Source: Rhodococcus koreensis (GTDB lineage Bacteria; Actinomycetota; Actinomycetes; Mycobacteriales; Mycobacteriaceae). Taken from it: 64,000 nucleotides of DNA. This document shows positions 53,513 to 61,050 of this stretch, one piece after another. Made by a program: the position numbers and the translations under genes. Location: the NCBI RefSeq assembly GCF_900105905.1, contig NZ_FNSV01000005.1:2728001-2792000 (forward strand), given 5' to 3'. Under the pieces are notes generated by a model. It was not told the origin of the DNA. It searched no databases and was given only the letters and a program-made list of their open reading frames with translations. The first letter of the stretch is position 1. Every line of letters starts with the position of its first letter.

Positions 53513-55036
53513 ATGAGCATTGCCGAACCACCCCCCTTGAAGACCCAGACCCCCGATCCGCTCGGCCCCGCGAAGGGGCTCAACAGCGGCGCACTGGGAT
53601 TGATCGGCAACACGGTGATCGGGCTTTCGTCCGTCGCGCCGGCCTACAGCCTCGCCGCGACGCTGGGATACGTCGTGCTGGCGGTTGGCGAGAAGGCGCC
53701 GTCGATGTTCCTCGTCGCCTTCATTCCGATGCTGCTCACGGCGTTCGCCTATCGCGAGCTGAATCGGGACACCCCGGACTGCGGGACCTCGTTCACGTGG
53801 GGCACCAAGGCGTTCGGTCCGTGGGTGGGATGGATGGCGGGGTGGGGGCTCGCCGTGTCCGCGATCATCGTCCTCGCCAACACCGCGGAGATCGCCGCGA
53901 TCTACCTGTTCGAGGTTCTCGGGTTGCACGCGGCGGCCGAGTCGCTCGCCGCGAAGGTGCTGTTGGGGTGTTTCTTCATCGCGGCCATGACGTACGTCAG
54001 TTTCCGCGGCATCCTCATCAGCGAACGGCTGCAGAACGTCCTGATCGCCGTGCAGTTCGCCGTCCTCATCGGTGTCAGCGTCCTCGCGCTATCGAAGGTG
54101 TTCGGCGGCACCGCGGGCCCGCAGGCGGTCACCCCGCAACTCGACTGGATCATCCCGACCGGTGTCTCGATGTCGAGTGCCGCGCAGGCGATCATCCTGT
54201 GCATCTTCATCTACTGGGGGTGGGACGCCTGCCTCGCCGTGGGTGAGGAGACGAAGGATTCCGAGCGGACACCGGGCCGGGCCGCGGTGCTGACGACGGT
54301 GATTCTCGTGGCCACGTACGTCCTGGTCGGATACGCGGTCCAGTCGTTCGCCGGGTTCGGCGACACCGGGATCGGACTGAACAACCCCGAGAACGTCGAC
54401 GACGTGCTGACCACCCTGGGCGGGCCGGTCGCGGGGCCGGTGGCCGCGTCGCTGCTGCTGCTGACGGTGTCGATCTCCGCGCTCTCCTCCACCCAGACGA
54501 CCATCCTGCCGACGGCGCGCGGAACGCTGTCGATGGCGGTGTACGAGGCGCTGCCGAAACGGTTCGCGTCCGTGCACCCCCGATACATGACACCCGGCTT
54601 CGGAACCCTCGTCATGGGGGCGGCGGCGCTGCTGTTCTACCTGGTGCTGTCGTTCGCCAGTTCCAACGCGTTGCAGGATTCGGTGGCCTCGCTCGGGCTC
54701 GCGGTCGCGTTCTACTACGGCATCACCGCCTACGCCTGCGTCTGGTACTTCCGGCGGACACTGTTCGACTCGACCCGGAATCTGTTCATGCGCGGCATCT
54801 TCCCGCTGCTCGGGGCCCTCTGCATGACGTGGGCCTTCGTTCAGAGCGCCGTCGACATGCTGCGTCCCGACTACGGATTCACCGCGTTCGGCCCGTTCGG
54901 TGGCGTGTTCGTTCTCGGCGTCGGAATGCTGGTCGTCGGAATCCCCCTGATGTTGCTGTGTTTCGCCACCGGCACCGGGAACTTCTTCCGCGGACGCACC
55001 CTCACCGCCGACACGGAAGTGAAGGTGCCCGAGTGA
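53513..55036 (+). CDS. APC-superfamily amino acid/polyamine permease
   Basis: A 507-aa transporter with about 12 hydrophobic segments. Key stretches: LGLIGNTVIGLSSVAPAYSL (helix 1 unwound region), DCGTSFTWGTKAFGPWVGWM (helix 3), WGWDACLAVGEETKDSERTP (the conserved Glu segment of helix 6), ISALSSTQTTILPTARGTLS (helix 8). It probably imports the amine substrate of this operon, by proton symport as known for APC members such as PuuP. ATG 53513 follows GAGGG. It sits between the cupin gene and the regulator, in the same direction. Confidence 0.88.
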   Translation: MSIAEPPPLKTQTPDPLGPAKGLNSGALGLIGNTVIGLSSVAPAYSLAATLGYVVLAVGEKAPSMFLVAFIPMLLTAFAYRELNRDTPDCGTSFTWGTKAFGPWVGWMAGWGLAVSAIIVLANTAEIAAIYLFEVLGLHAAAESLAAKVLLGCFFIAAMTYVSFRGILISERLQNVLIAVQFAVLIGVSVLALSKVFGGTAGPQAVTPQLDWIIPTGVSMSSAAQAIILCIFIYWGWDACLAVGEETKDSERTPGRAAVLTTVILVATYVLVGYAVQSFAGFGDTGIGLNNPENVDDVLTTLGGPVAGPVAASLLLLTVSISALSSTQTTILPTARGTLSMAVYEALPKRFASVHPRYMTPGFGTLVMGAAALLFYLVLSFASSNALQDSVASLGLAVAFYYGITAYACVWYFRRTLFDSTRNLFMRGIFPLLGALCMTWAFVQSAVDMLRPDYGFTAFGPFGGVFVLGVGMLVVGIPLMLLCFATGTGNFFRGRTLTADTEVKVPE

Positions 55037-55085
55037 TGAGCGCCGAAGCCACCGGGAAGAGGCGATAGTTTCGACAATGTCCGAG

Positions 55086-55132
55086 CCGATTGTCTTCGAC
55101 ACAGTGAGCACCGATTGTCTTCGACACAGTGA
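55086..55132. promoter_or_regulatory. Two near-tandem 22-bp repeats before the asnC-family gene, candidate operators
   Basis: The unit (core ATTGTCTTCGACACAGTGA) occurs at 55086-55107 and 55111-55132, 25 bp apart. Each contains the palindrome TGTC-TTC-GACA, and GACAATGTC at about 55073 is a related half. They end 18 bp before the regulator start, so binding would affect its own promoter, as is common for AsnC/Lrp proteins. Confidence 0.7.
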
Positions 55133-55150
55133 CCAAGGGAGGATTCGACC

Positions 55151-55612
55151 ATGTCTGAGCAGCCCGCGTCTCTCGATCCCGTGTCCAAGCAGATCATCGA
55201 GCAACTTCAGGAGGATGGACGACGGTCGTACTCGGCCATCGGTAAGGTCGTCGGATTGTCGGAAGCGGCTGTACGCCAACGCGTGCAGAAGCTGATCGAC
55301 ACCGGCGTCACGCAGATCGTCGCGGTCACCGACCCCGTTCAAGTGGGATTCTCACGCCAGGCCATGGTCGGGATCCGCTGCTCGGGTGACGTCACCGAGA
55401 TCGCCGCCCGGCTCGCCGACGTCGACGCCATCGACTACGTCGTGCTGACGGCGGGCGCCTACGACATTCTGGCCGAGATCGTGTGCGAAAACGACGACCA
55501 CCTCCTGACCGTGCTCAACAAAGAGATTCGCACCATTCCCGGCGTGCTCGGCACCGAGACGATGGTGTACCTGAAACTTGTCAAGCAGCAATATGATTGG
55601 GGAACCCGATGA
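55151..55612 (+). CDS. Lrp/AsnC-family transcriptional regulator
   Basis: A 153-aa regulator. N-terminal winged HTH: LDPVSKQIIEQLQEDGRRSY and SAIGKVVGLSEAAVRQRVQK; C-terminal RAM domain: VGFSRQAMVGIRCSGDVTEI, VLTAGAYDILAEIVCENDDH and GVLGTETMVYLKLV. RAM domains bind amino acids or amines and assemble octamers. ATG 55151 follows GGGAGG. The aminotransferase gene overlaps its stop (ATGA). It likely controls this operon and itself through the tandem repeats just upstream, an inference from position. Confidence 0.9.
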   Translation: MSEQPASLDPVSKQIIEQLQEDGRRSYSAIGKVVGLSEAAVRQRVQKLIDTGVTQIVAVTDPVQVGFSRQAMVGIRCSGDVTEIAARLADVDAIDYVVLTAGAYDILAEIVCENDDHLLTVLNKEIRTIPGVLGTETMVYLKLVKQQYDWGTR

Positions 55613-56994
55613 CTACGGAAACCACCTCCTCGCGCACCTCAGCGCAGCTCGAAGCGTCCGCCCGCCGCCATCTGTGGGGGCATTTCTCCCGGCACGGGGA
55701 CAACATCACCCCGCCGATCATCACCCGCGGCGACGGCGCCCGGATCTGGGACTCCACCGGTAAGAGTTACCTCGACGGACTGTCCGGGCTGTTCGTCGTC
55801 CAGGCCGGACACGGCCGGGCCGAGCTCGCCGAGGCCGCCGCCAAGCAGGCCGAACAGTTGGCGTTCTTCCCGCTCTGGTCCTACGCCACCGAACCCGCCA
55901 TCGAACTCGCCGAACGCCTCGCCGGCTACGCCCCGGGCGATCTGAACCGGGTGTTCTTCACCACCGGCGGCGGCGAGGCCGTCGAAAGCGCCTGGAAACT
56001 GGCCAAACAGTACTTCAAGAAGGTCGGCAAACCCGGCAAACACAAGGTCATCTCCCGCTCCATCGCCTACCACGGCACCCCCCAAGGGGCGCTGGCGATC
56101 ACCGGCATCCCCGCGCTGAAGGCGCCGTTCGAACCGCTCACCCCCGGCGCGTTCCGGGTCCCCAACACCAACATCTACCGCGCCCCCGACCCCCTCGGCT
56201 CCGATCCGAAGGCATTCGGGATCTGGGCCGCCGACCGGATCGCCGAGGCCATCGAATTCGAGGGCCCCGACACCGTCGCCGCCGTCTTCCTCGAACCGGT
56301 GCAGAACGCCGGCGGCTGCTTCCCACCCCCGCCCGGCTACTTCGAACGGGTCCGGCAGATCTGCGACGAGTACGACGTGCTGCTGGTCTCGGACGAGGTG
56401 ATCTGCGCGTTCGGCAGGATCGGGTCGATGTTCGCGTGCGAGGACTTCGGGTACGTGCCCGACATCATCACCTGCGCCAAGGGCCTGACCTCGGGGTACT
56501 CGCCGATCGGGGCGATGATCGCCTCGGACCGGTTGTTCGCACCGTTCGCGGACGGGACGTCGATGTTCGCGCACGGCTACACCTTCGGCGGGCACCCGGT
56601 CTCCGCCGCGGTGGCGCTGGCGAATCTGGACATCTTCGAACGCGAGGGCCTCAACGCGCACGTCGCCGAGCAGGCGCCGGCGTTCCGGGCCACCCTCGAC
56701 AAACTGACCGACCTGCCGATGGTCGGGGACGTGCGCGGGGAGGGGTTCTTCTACGGCATCGAACTGGTCAAGGACAAGACCACGAAGGAGTCGTTCAGCG
56801 ACGCCGAGGCCGAGCGGATCCTGCACGGGTTCCTCTCCATCGCCCTGTTCGACGCCGGCCTGTACTGCCGGGCCGACGACCGCGGCGACCCGGTCGTCCA
56901 ACTCGCACCGCCGCTGATCTGCGGGCAAACCGAATTCGACGAAATGGAAACCATCCTGCGCAGCGTCCTCACCGAAGCCTGGAATCTGCTGTGA
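55609..56994 (+). CDS. Class III PLP-dependent aminotransferase (diamine/beta-alanine type)
   Basis: A 461-aa transaminase starting at ATG 55609 (GGGG upstream), overlapping the regulator stop. Motifs: DSTGKSYLDGLSGLFVVQAG, FTTGGGEAVESAWKLAKQYF, the pyridine-ring Asp in LLVSDEVICAFGRIGSMF, and the PLP Lys at about 291 in TCAKGLTSGYSPIGAMI, then GYTFGGHPVSAAVAL. It resembles putrescine/beta-alanine:pyruvate aminotransferases of Pseudomonas (SpuC) and mycobacteria. It would move the amino group of an amine to a keto acid, producing the aldehyde used by the next enzyme. Confidence 0.9.
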   Translation: MTTETTSSRTSAQLEASARRHLWGHFSRHGDNITPPIITRGDGARIWDSTGKSYLDGLSGLFVVQAGHGRAELAEAAAKQAEQLAFFPLWSYATEPAIELAERLAGYAPGDLNRVFFTTGGGEAVESAWKLAKQYFKKVGKPGKHKVISRSIAYHGTPQGALAITGIPALKAPFEPLTPGAFRVPNTNIYRAPDPLGSDPKAFGIWAADRIAEAIEFEGPDTVAAVFLEPVQNAGGCFPPPPGYFERVRQICDEYDVLLVSDEVICAFGRIGSMFACEDFGYVPDIITCAKGLTSGYSPIGAMIASDRLFAPFADGTSMFAHGYTFGGHPVSAAVALANLDIFEREGLNAHVAEQAPAFRATLDKLTDLPMVGDVRGEGFFYGIELVKDKTTKESFSDAEAERILHGFLSIALFDAGLYCRADDRGDPVVQLAPPLICGQTEFDEMETILRSVLTEAWNLL

Positions 56995-58484
56995 ACCACC
57001 AGGACCTTCCCGGGCTGTACGTCGGCGGCCGCTACCGGGACGGCGCAGCGTCCGAACGGTACGAGGTGCTCGATCCGGCCACCGGTGAGGTGATCTCGTC
57101 GCGCACCGAGGCCTCGGTCGACGACGTCGACGACGCGGTCGCCACCGCGAAAGCCGCGTACGCGCAATGGTCCACGACGAGCCCGGGCGAGCGTTCCACC
57201 GTCCTGACGCGGTGGGCCGCCGAACTCACCGAGATGTCCGACGACCTCGCGTCCACCGAAACCAGGCAGACGGGCAAGCCGATCAAGTTGTCGACCGAGT
57301 TCGACGTCCCCGGGTCGATCGACAATGTGTCGTTCTTCGCCGGCGCGGCCCGCAATCTGGAGGGAAAGGCGTCGGGTGAGTACTCGCCCGACCACACGTC
57401 CAGCATCCGCCGGGAACCCGTCGGGGTGATCGGGTCGATCTCGCCGTGGAACTATCCGCTGCAGATGGCGGCGTGGAAGATCCTGCCCGCCGTCGCCGCC
57501 GGCAACACCATCGTGCTCAAACCCGCGGAGATCACTCCCCTGACGTCGCTGCTGTTCGCCGAGGCGGCGACCCGCGCCGGACTGCCGGACGGCGTCGTCA
57601 ACGTCATCACCGGCCGCGGCGCGACCACCGGCGCGTCGCTGGTGTCGCACCGGGACGTGAGCATGGTCAGCTTCACCGGATCGACTCCCGTGGGACGGCA
57701 GATCGCGGCCGCCGCGGCCGGCAAGCGACTGCACCTGGAACTGGGCGGGAAGGCTCCGTTCGTCGTGTTCGACGACGCCGACCTGGAGGCGGCGATCAAC
57801 GGGGCCGTCGCCGGTGCGCTCATCAACTCGGGCCAGGACTGCACCGCGGCCACCCGCGCCTACGTGCAGCGTCCGCTGTTCGACGATTTCGTCGCCGGCG
57901 TCGCCTCGCTCATGGACACCGTCCGCCTCGGCGACCCGTCCGATCCCGGCACCGACATGGGTCCGTTGGTGTCGCGGCGGCAGCAGCAGCACGTCGCCGG
58001 GTTCGTCGACCGCGCCCGCGACACCGGGGCGAAGATCGTGCGTGGCGGTGCCGTCCCCGGCGGCGACCTCGCGTCCGGCTTCTACTACGAGCCGACGCTC
58101 GTCGTGGGCGCCGACCAGTCGAGTGAGATCGTGCAGCGCGAGATCTTCGGCCCCGTCCTCGTCGTCCTGCCGTTCGAAAACGATGCGGACGGCATCGCGT
58201 TGGCCAACGACACCGACTTCGGGCTGGCGGCGTCGGCGTGGACGCGGGACCTGTACCGGGCGCAAACCGCCTCCCGCGACATCGCCGCGGGCTGCGTGTG
58301 GATCAACGACCACATCCCCATCATCAGCGAAATGCCCCACGGCGGGTACAAGGCGTCCGGTTACGGCAAGGACATGTCGACGTACTCGCTCGACGAGTAC
58401 ACGAACGTCAAGCACGTCATGTCCGACATCACCGGAACCGCCAGGAAGGACTGGCACCGGACGGTGTTCGGCGACCGACACTGA
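56991..58484 (+). CDS. Gamma-aminobutyraldehyde dehydrogenase-like aldehyde dehydrogenase
   Basis: A 497-aa NAD(P)-dependent enzyme. GTG 56991 overlaps the aminotransferase stop by 4 bp; the open frame upstream of it is out-of-phase sequence. Motifs: GVIGSISPWNYPLQMAAWKI (Asn169-type site), SFTGSTPVGRQI (cofactor loop), catalytic Glu250 in HLELGGKAPFVVF and Cys284 in NSGQDCTAATRAYV. GQDCTAA is typical of the aminoaldehyde branch (Prr/PatD/YdcW). It would oxidise the aldehyde made by the oxidase or aminotransferase to an amino acid such as GABA. It is the last gene of the operon, followed by a strong hairpin. Confidence 0.9.
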   Translation: MNHQDLPGLYVGGRYRDGAASERYEVLDPATGEVISSRTEASVDDVDDAVATAKAAYAQWSTTSPGERSTVLTRWAAELTEMSDDLASTETRQTGKPIKLSTEFDVPGSIDNVSFFAGAARNLEGKASGEYSPDHTSSIRREPVGVIGSISPWNYPLQMAAWKILPAVAAGNTIVLKPAEITPLTSLLFAEAATRAGLPDGVVNVITGRGATTGASLVSHRDVSMVSFTGSTPVGRQIAAAAAGKRLHLELGGKAPFVVFDDADLEAAINGAVAGALINSGQDCTAATRAYVQRPLFDDFVAGVASLMDTVRLGDPSDPGTDMGPLVSRRQQQHVAGFVDRARDTGAKIVRGGAVPGGDLASGFYYEPTLVVGADQSSEIVQREIFGPVLVVLPFENDADGIALANDTDFGLAASAWTRDLYRAQTASRDIAAGCVWINDHIPIISEMPHGGYKASGYGKDMSTYSLDEYTNVKHVMSDITGTARKDWHRTVFGDRH

Positions 58485-58490
58485 GCCCGA

Positions 58491-58525
58491 TCGCCGGGGC
58501 GGCAGCAACTGTGCCGCCCCGGCGA
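58491..58525 (+). terminator. 14-bp perfect hairpin after the amine-catabolism operon
   Basis: TCGCCGGGGCGGCA (58491-58504) and TGCCGCCCCGGCGA (58512-58525) pair fully around a 7-base loop, 7 bp after the dehydrogenase stop. No U-tract follows, as is common in actinobacteria. Confidence 0.75.
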
Positions 58526-58607
58526 CCGCGCCGGTTCTGCCAAGTCGCGCCGTGCGCGGGGCTACGCTGACGAGCAGAGCATTCGCTTCGACGGAGAGGC
58601 AGAAACG

Positions 58608-59798
58608 GTGCATGTAACTCCCTTCGCCTGGATTCTGACGATCGTGGTGATCGTCGCGCTGCTCGCGTTCGACTACTTCTTCCACGTCCGCCACGCGCAC
58701 ATCCCGACGCTGAAGGAAGCGGCGATCTGGTCGTCGATCTACGTCGGACTCGCGCTGCTCTTCGGTGTCGCCGTCCTGATCTTCGGCGGCGTCGACATGG
58801 GCACGGAGTACTTCGCCGGCTACGTCACGGAGAAGGCACTGTCCGTCGACAACCTCTTCGTCTTCCTCATCATCATCTCCAGCTTCCGGGTGCCGCGGGA
58901 AGACCAGCAGAAAGTGCTGCTGTTCGGCATCGTGTTCTCGATCTTCGCCCGGACGGGGTTCATCTTCCTCGGCGCCGCGCTCATCAACTCGTTCGCGTGG
59001 GTGTTCTACTTCTTCGGCCTCATCCTGCTGATCACCGCCGGCAACCTGCTGCGACCCGAAACCGAGGACTCGCACTCGGCCGACAACTTCATCATCCGCA
59101 TCGCGAAGAAATTCATGCACACCACCGAGCAGTACGACGGCGACAAGCTGTTCACCGTCGAGAACGGCAAGCGGATGATGACGCCGATGCTGCTGGTGAT
59201 GGTGGCGATCGGCGGCACCGACCTCCTGTTCGCCCTCGACTCCATCCCCGCGATCTTCGGTCTCACCCAGAACGTCTTCGTCGTCTTCACCGCCACCGTG
59301 TTCTCGCTGATGGGCCTGCGGCAGCTGTACTTCCTGCTCGACGGTCTCCTCGACCGCCTCATCTACCTGTCCTACGGACTCGCGGCGATCCTCGCGTTCA
59401 TCGGGGTCAAGCTGATCCTGCACGCACTGCACGAGAACAACCTGCCGTTCATCAACAGCGGCGAACCGGTGAACGTCATCGAGATCAGCACATTCGTGTC
59501 ACTGGGCGTCATCATCGGCATCCTCGTGATCACCGTGATCGCGTCGCTCGCCAGCAAGAAAGGCAGGGCGCAGTCCACCATCGCCGGCGCCCGGCGGCAC
59601 GCCGTCAACTACCTCGACCTCGACTACACCGCCGACCTCGCCGAGCGCGAACGCATGTACGACAGGTTGATCAACGAGGAAGAACAACTCAAGAAACTCG
59701 ACCCGAAATTCAAGAAGATGGTCCGCGAGGAAACCGCACTCCTGGACCTCATCAAACGCGCCCACGGAGAGCACGACGCGTTCCTCAAACAGAACTAG
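58608..59798 (+). CDS. TerC/Alx-family membrane protein (probable metal exporter)
   Basis: A 396-aa integral membrane protein. GTG 58608 follows GGAGAGG. TerC signatures: EYFAGYVTEKALSVDNLFVF (acidic residues in the membrane), LLFGIVFSIFARTGFIFLG and GGTDLLFALDSIPAIFGLTQ, then LRQLYFLLDGLL. Related Alx/MeeF proteins export manganese, sometimes loading secreted enzymes; tellurite resistance is the older name. The C-terminal 70 residues are a soluble, charged helix (ERERMYDRLINEEEQLKKLD), longer than in many TerC. No Mn riboswitch-like structure was recognised in the 80 bp upstream. Confidence 0.9.
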   Translation: MHVTPFAWILTIVVIVALLAFDYFFHVRHAHIPTLKEAAIWSSIYVGLALLFGVAVLIFGGVDMGTEYFAGYVTEKALSVDNLFVFLIIISSFRVPREDQQKVLLFGIVFSIFARTGFIFLGAALINSFAWVFYFFGLILLITAGNLLRPETEDSHSADNFIIRIAKKFMHTTEQYDGDKLFTVENGKRMMTPMLLVMVAIGGTDLLFALDSIPAIFGLTQNVFVVFTATVFSLMGLRQLYFLLDGLLDRLIYLSYGLAAILAFIGVKLILHALHENNLPFINSGEPVNVIEISTFVSLGVIIGILVITVIASLASKKGRAQSTIAGARRHAVNYLDLDYTADLAERERMYDRLINEEEQLKKLDPKFKKMVREETALLDLIKRAHGEHDAFLKQN

Positions 59799-59895
59799 CC
59801 GAACGCGGGACCAGCTGAACGCAGTCGAAGCGCCCACCGGATCCGGCGGGCGCTTCTTCGGCTCGTGCCCCATCCCCATGCGGGCACGTGCGTGT

Positions 59896-60339
59896 CTACC
59901 TCCTCCTCATCCTCATGCCGCCGTCCGCCATACCCATGGCGGTGATACCGAGACCCAGCAGACACACGACGATGCCGCAGACCACGTTCGACCAGATCAT
60001 TCCCGCCGTGGTGGTTACTCCGACGACCAGCCACGGGCTGACGATCATCCACAGTCCGAGCAACGGCGCGACGAATGCCATGCCGTGCGTGCGTGAGTAG
60101 GCCGACGTGAAACCGACGGCAAGCAGTGCCACCGCAATACCCGACAGCAAGTTGCACATCGCCAGGCCAGACTGGCTTGCGAACCCGACAATCCACGGCG
60201 ACGCCGCCATGTACAGGCCTGCCATGAACATCAGGCCCTCGGTGACCTGTGTCATCGGCTGTTCCGAGACTCGGTCGTAGCGAGCCCGCAACTCGGCGAT
60301 ATCAGGGTGTCTCTCGATCGACATACCTGGTGTCGTCAT
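59896..60339 (-). CDS. SPW-repeat membrane protein
   Basis: A 147-aa protein starting at ATG 60339 (AAGGAGG, 6-base gap); the longer upstream frame is not coding. The soluble N-terminus (MSIERHPDIAELRARYDRVS) is followed by two SPW repeats, each a helix pair ending at Ser-Pro-Trp: LMFMAGLYMAASPWIVGF and VAPLLGLWMIVSPWLVVG. SPW proteins are small membrane proteins of unknown function in actinobacteria and proteobacteria. The C-terminus ends in Met/Arg-rich GMADGGMRMRRR. Confidence 0.82.
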   Translation of the reverse strand: MTTPGMSIERHPDIAELRARYDRVSEQPMTQVTEGLMFMAGLYMAASPWIVGFASQSGLAMCNLLSGIAVALLAVGFTSAYSRTHGMAFVAPLLGLWMIVSPWLVVGVTTTAGMIWSNVVCGIVVCLLGLGITAMGMADGGMRMRRR

Positions 60340-60480
60340 CACCCACCTCCTTGAAAAAGAGAACCAATCCCTATCGAGGGGGTGCCCCGAACTCGCTACG
60401 GCAAACCGGCGATGACCAGGTAATTTTTCCGAATTTCCGCTACCGACCAGTCCCCACGGACGGCGGCGCATCCGACGCCC

Positions 60481-60509
60481 TTGGGCACGCGTCCGGGGGC
60501 GGGCATACT
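60481..60509 (+). promoter_or_regulatory. Leaderless promoter TTGGGC-N17-CATACT
   Basis: -35 TTGGGC (60481-60486) and -10 CATACT (60504-60509), spacer 17 bp. The -10 ends 6 bp before GTG 60516. The same GGCATACT precedes the paralogue at 32626. Confidence 0.62.
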
Positions 60510-60515
60510 CGATGT

Positions 60516-60674
60516 GTGTGGTGGATTGCCTGGGTCCTGCTCGCGTGGATAGCACTGTCGGTGCCGCTCGCGATCCTCATCGGGAAAGCGATACGGCAGA
60601 AAGACCTGCACGAACTGCCCGCCAAAGAGGACGCGACAAGTAAGAACGACCCTCCCGACCGTACGGTTGCCTGA
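60516..60674 (+). CDS. 52-aa single-helix membrane protein, copy 2
   Basis: Paralogue of 32626-32784. GTG 60516 gives VWWIAWVLLAWIALSVPLAI, then LIGKAIRQKDLHELPAKEDA and an acidic/basic tail. Helix and following positions match copy 1 (LS-PLAILIGKA-RQKD), while the tail differs. Both copies have the same length and the same -10/start spacing. The product is a membrane anchor with a short cytoplasmic tail. It diverges from the SPW gene and precedes another small membrane protein. Function unknown. Confidence 0.8.
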   Translation: MWWIAWVLLAWIALSVPLAILIGKAIRQKDLHELPAKEDATSKNDPPDRTVA

Positions 60675-60716
60675 CGCGCCGTGCGCGATCCCGATGCAGC
60701 TTGGAAGAATGACGGG

Positions 60717-61028
60717 ATGGCGCTGCCCTTCTATCCACTCGTGTTCATGCACTTCCTGTTCGCGGCGACCACACTGTGCCTTGCACGCCCCTCCAGCCTG
60801 ACCGCCGGCGCCACCGTCGTCGCCGCGGTGGTCTGGATCTTCGGCAACGGCCCGCTCGAGGGCCAGGTGCTCTGGGAATTCGACGCCACCCACGGCCTCA
60901 CGGTGTCCGATCTCCTGTCCGTTGCGGCGCTCGCGATCGCCGTATGGACGTTCGCGACCACCGGCGACCGCCCGTGGGTGCGGCGAACCACGCGGCGCCG
61001 CAGGAAGCTACTTCGTTCCCGGTACTGA
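60717..61028 (+). CDS. 103-aa small membrane protein
   Basis: ATG 60717 follows GGAAGA at 8 bases and is preferred to a start at 60681. About three membrane segments are visible: FYPLVFMHFLFAATTLCLA, AGATVVAAVVWIFGNGPL and VSDLLSVAALAIAVWTFATT, with a strongly basic C-terminus (RRTTRRRRKLLRSRY). No family recognised. It ends 22 bp before the convergent NRPS stop. Confidence 0.65.
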   Translation: MALPFYPLVFMHFLFAATTLCLARPSSLTAGATVVAAVVWIFGNGPLEGQVLWEFDATHGLTVSDLLSVAALAIAVWTFATTGDRPWVRRTTRRRRKLLRSRY

Positions 61029-61050
61029 GCGGCCGTCTGCGACTGTCGAG

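Noticed and set aside
58526..58607. Manganese (yybP-ykoY) riboswitch ahead of terC
   Set aside because: The remaining 82 bp are too short and lack a recognisable paired aptamer core.
56751..59432. 893-aa minus-strand ORF spanning aldehyde dehydrogenase and TerC
   Set aside because: It crosses a terminator and two well-supported genes in antisense; acidic low-complexity product without domains.
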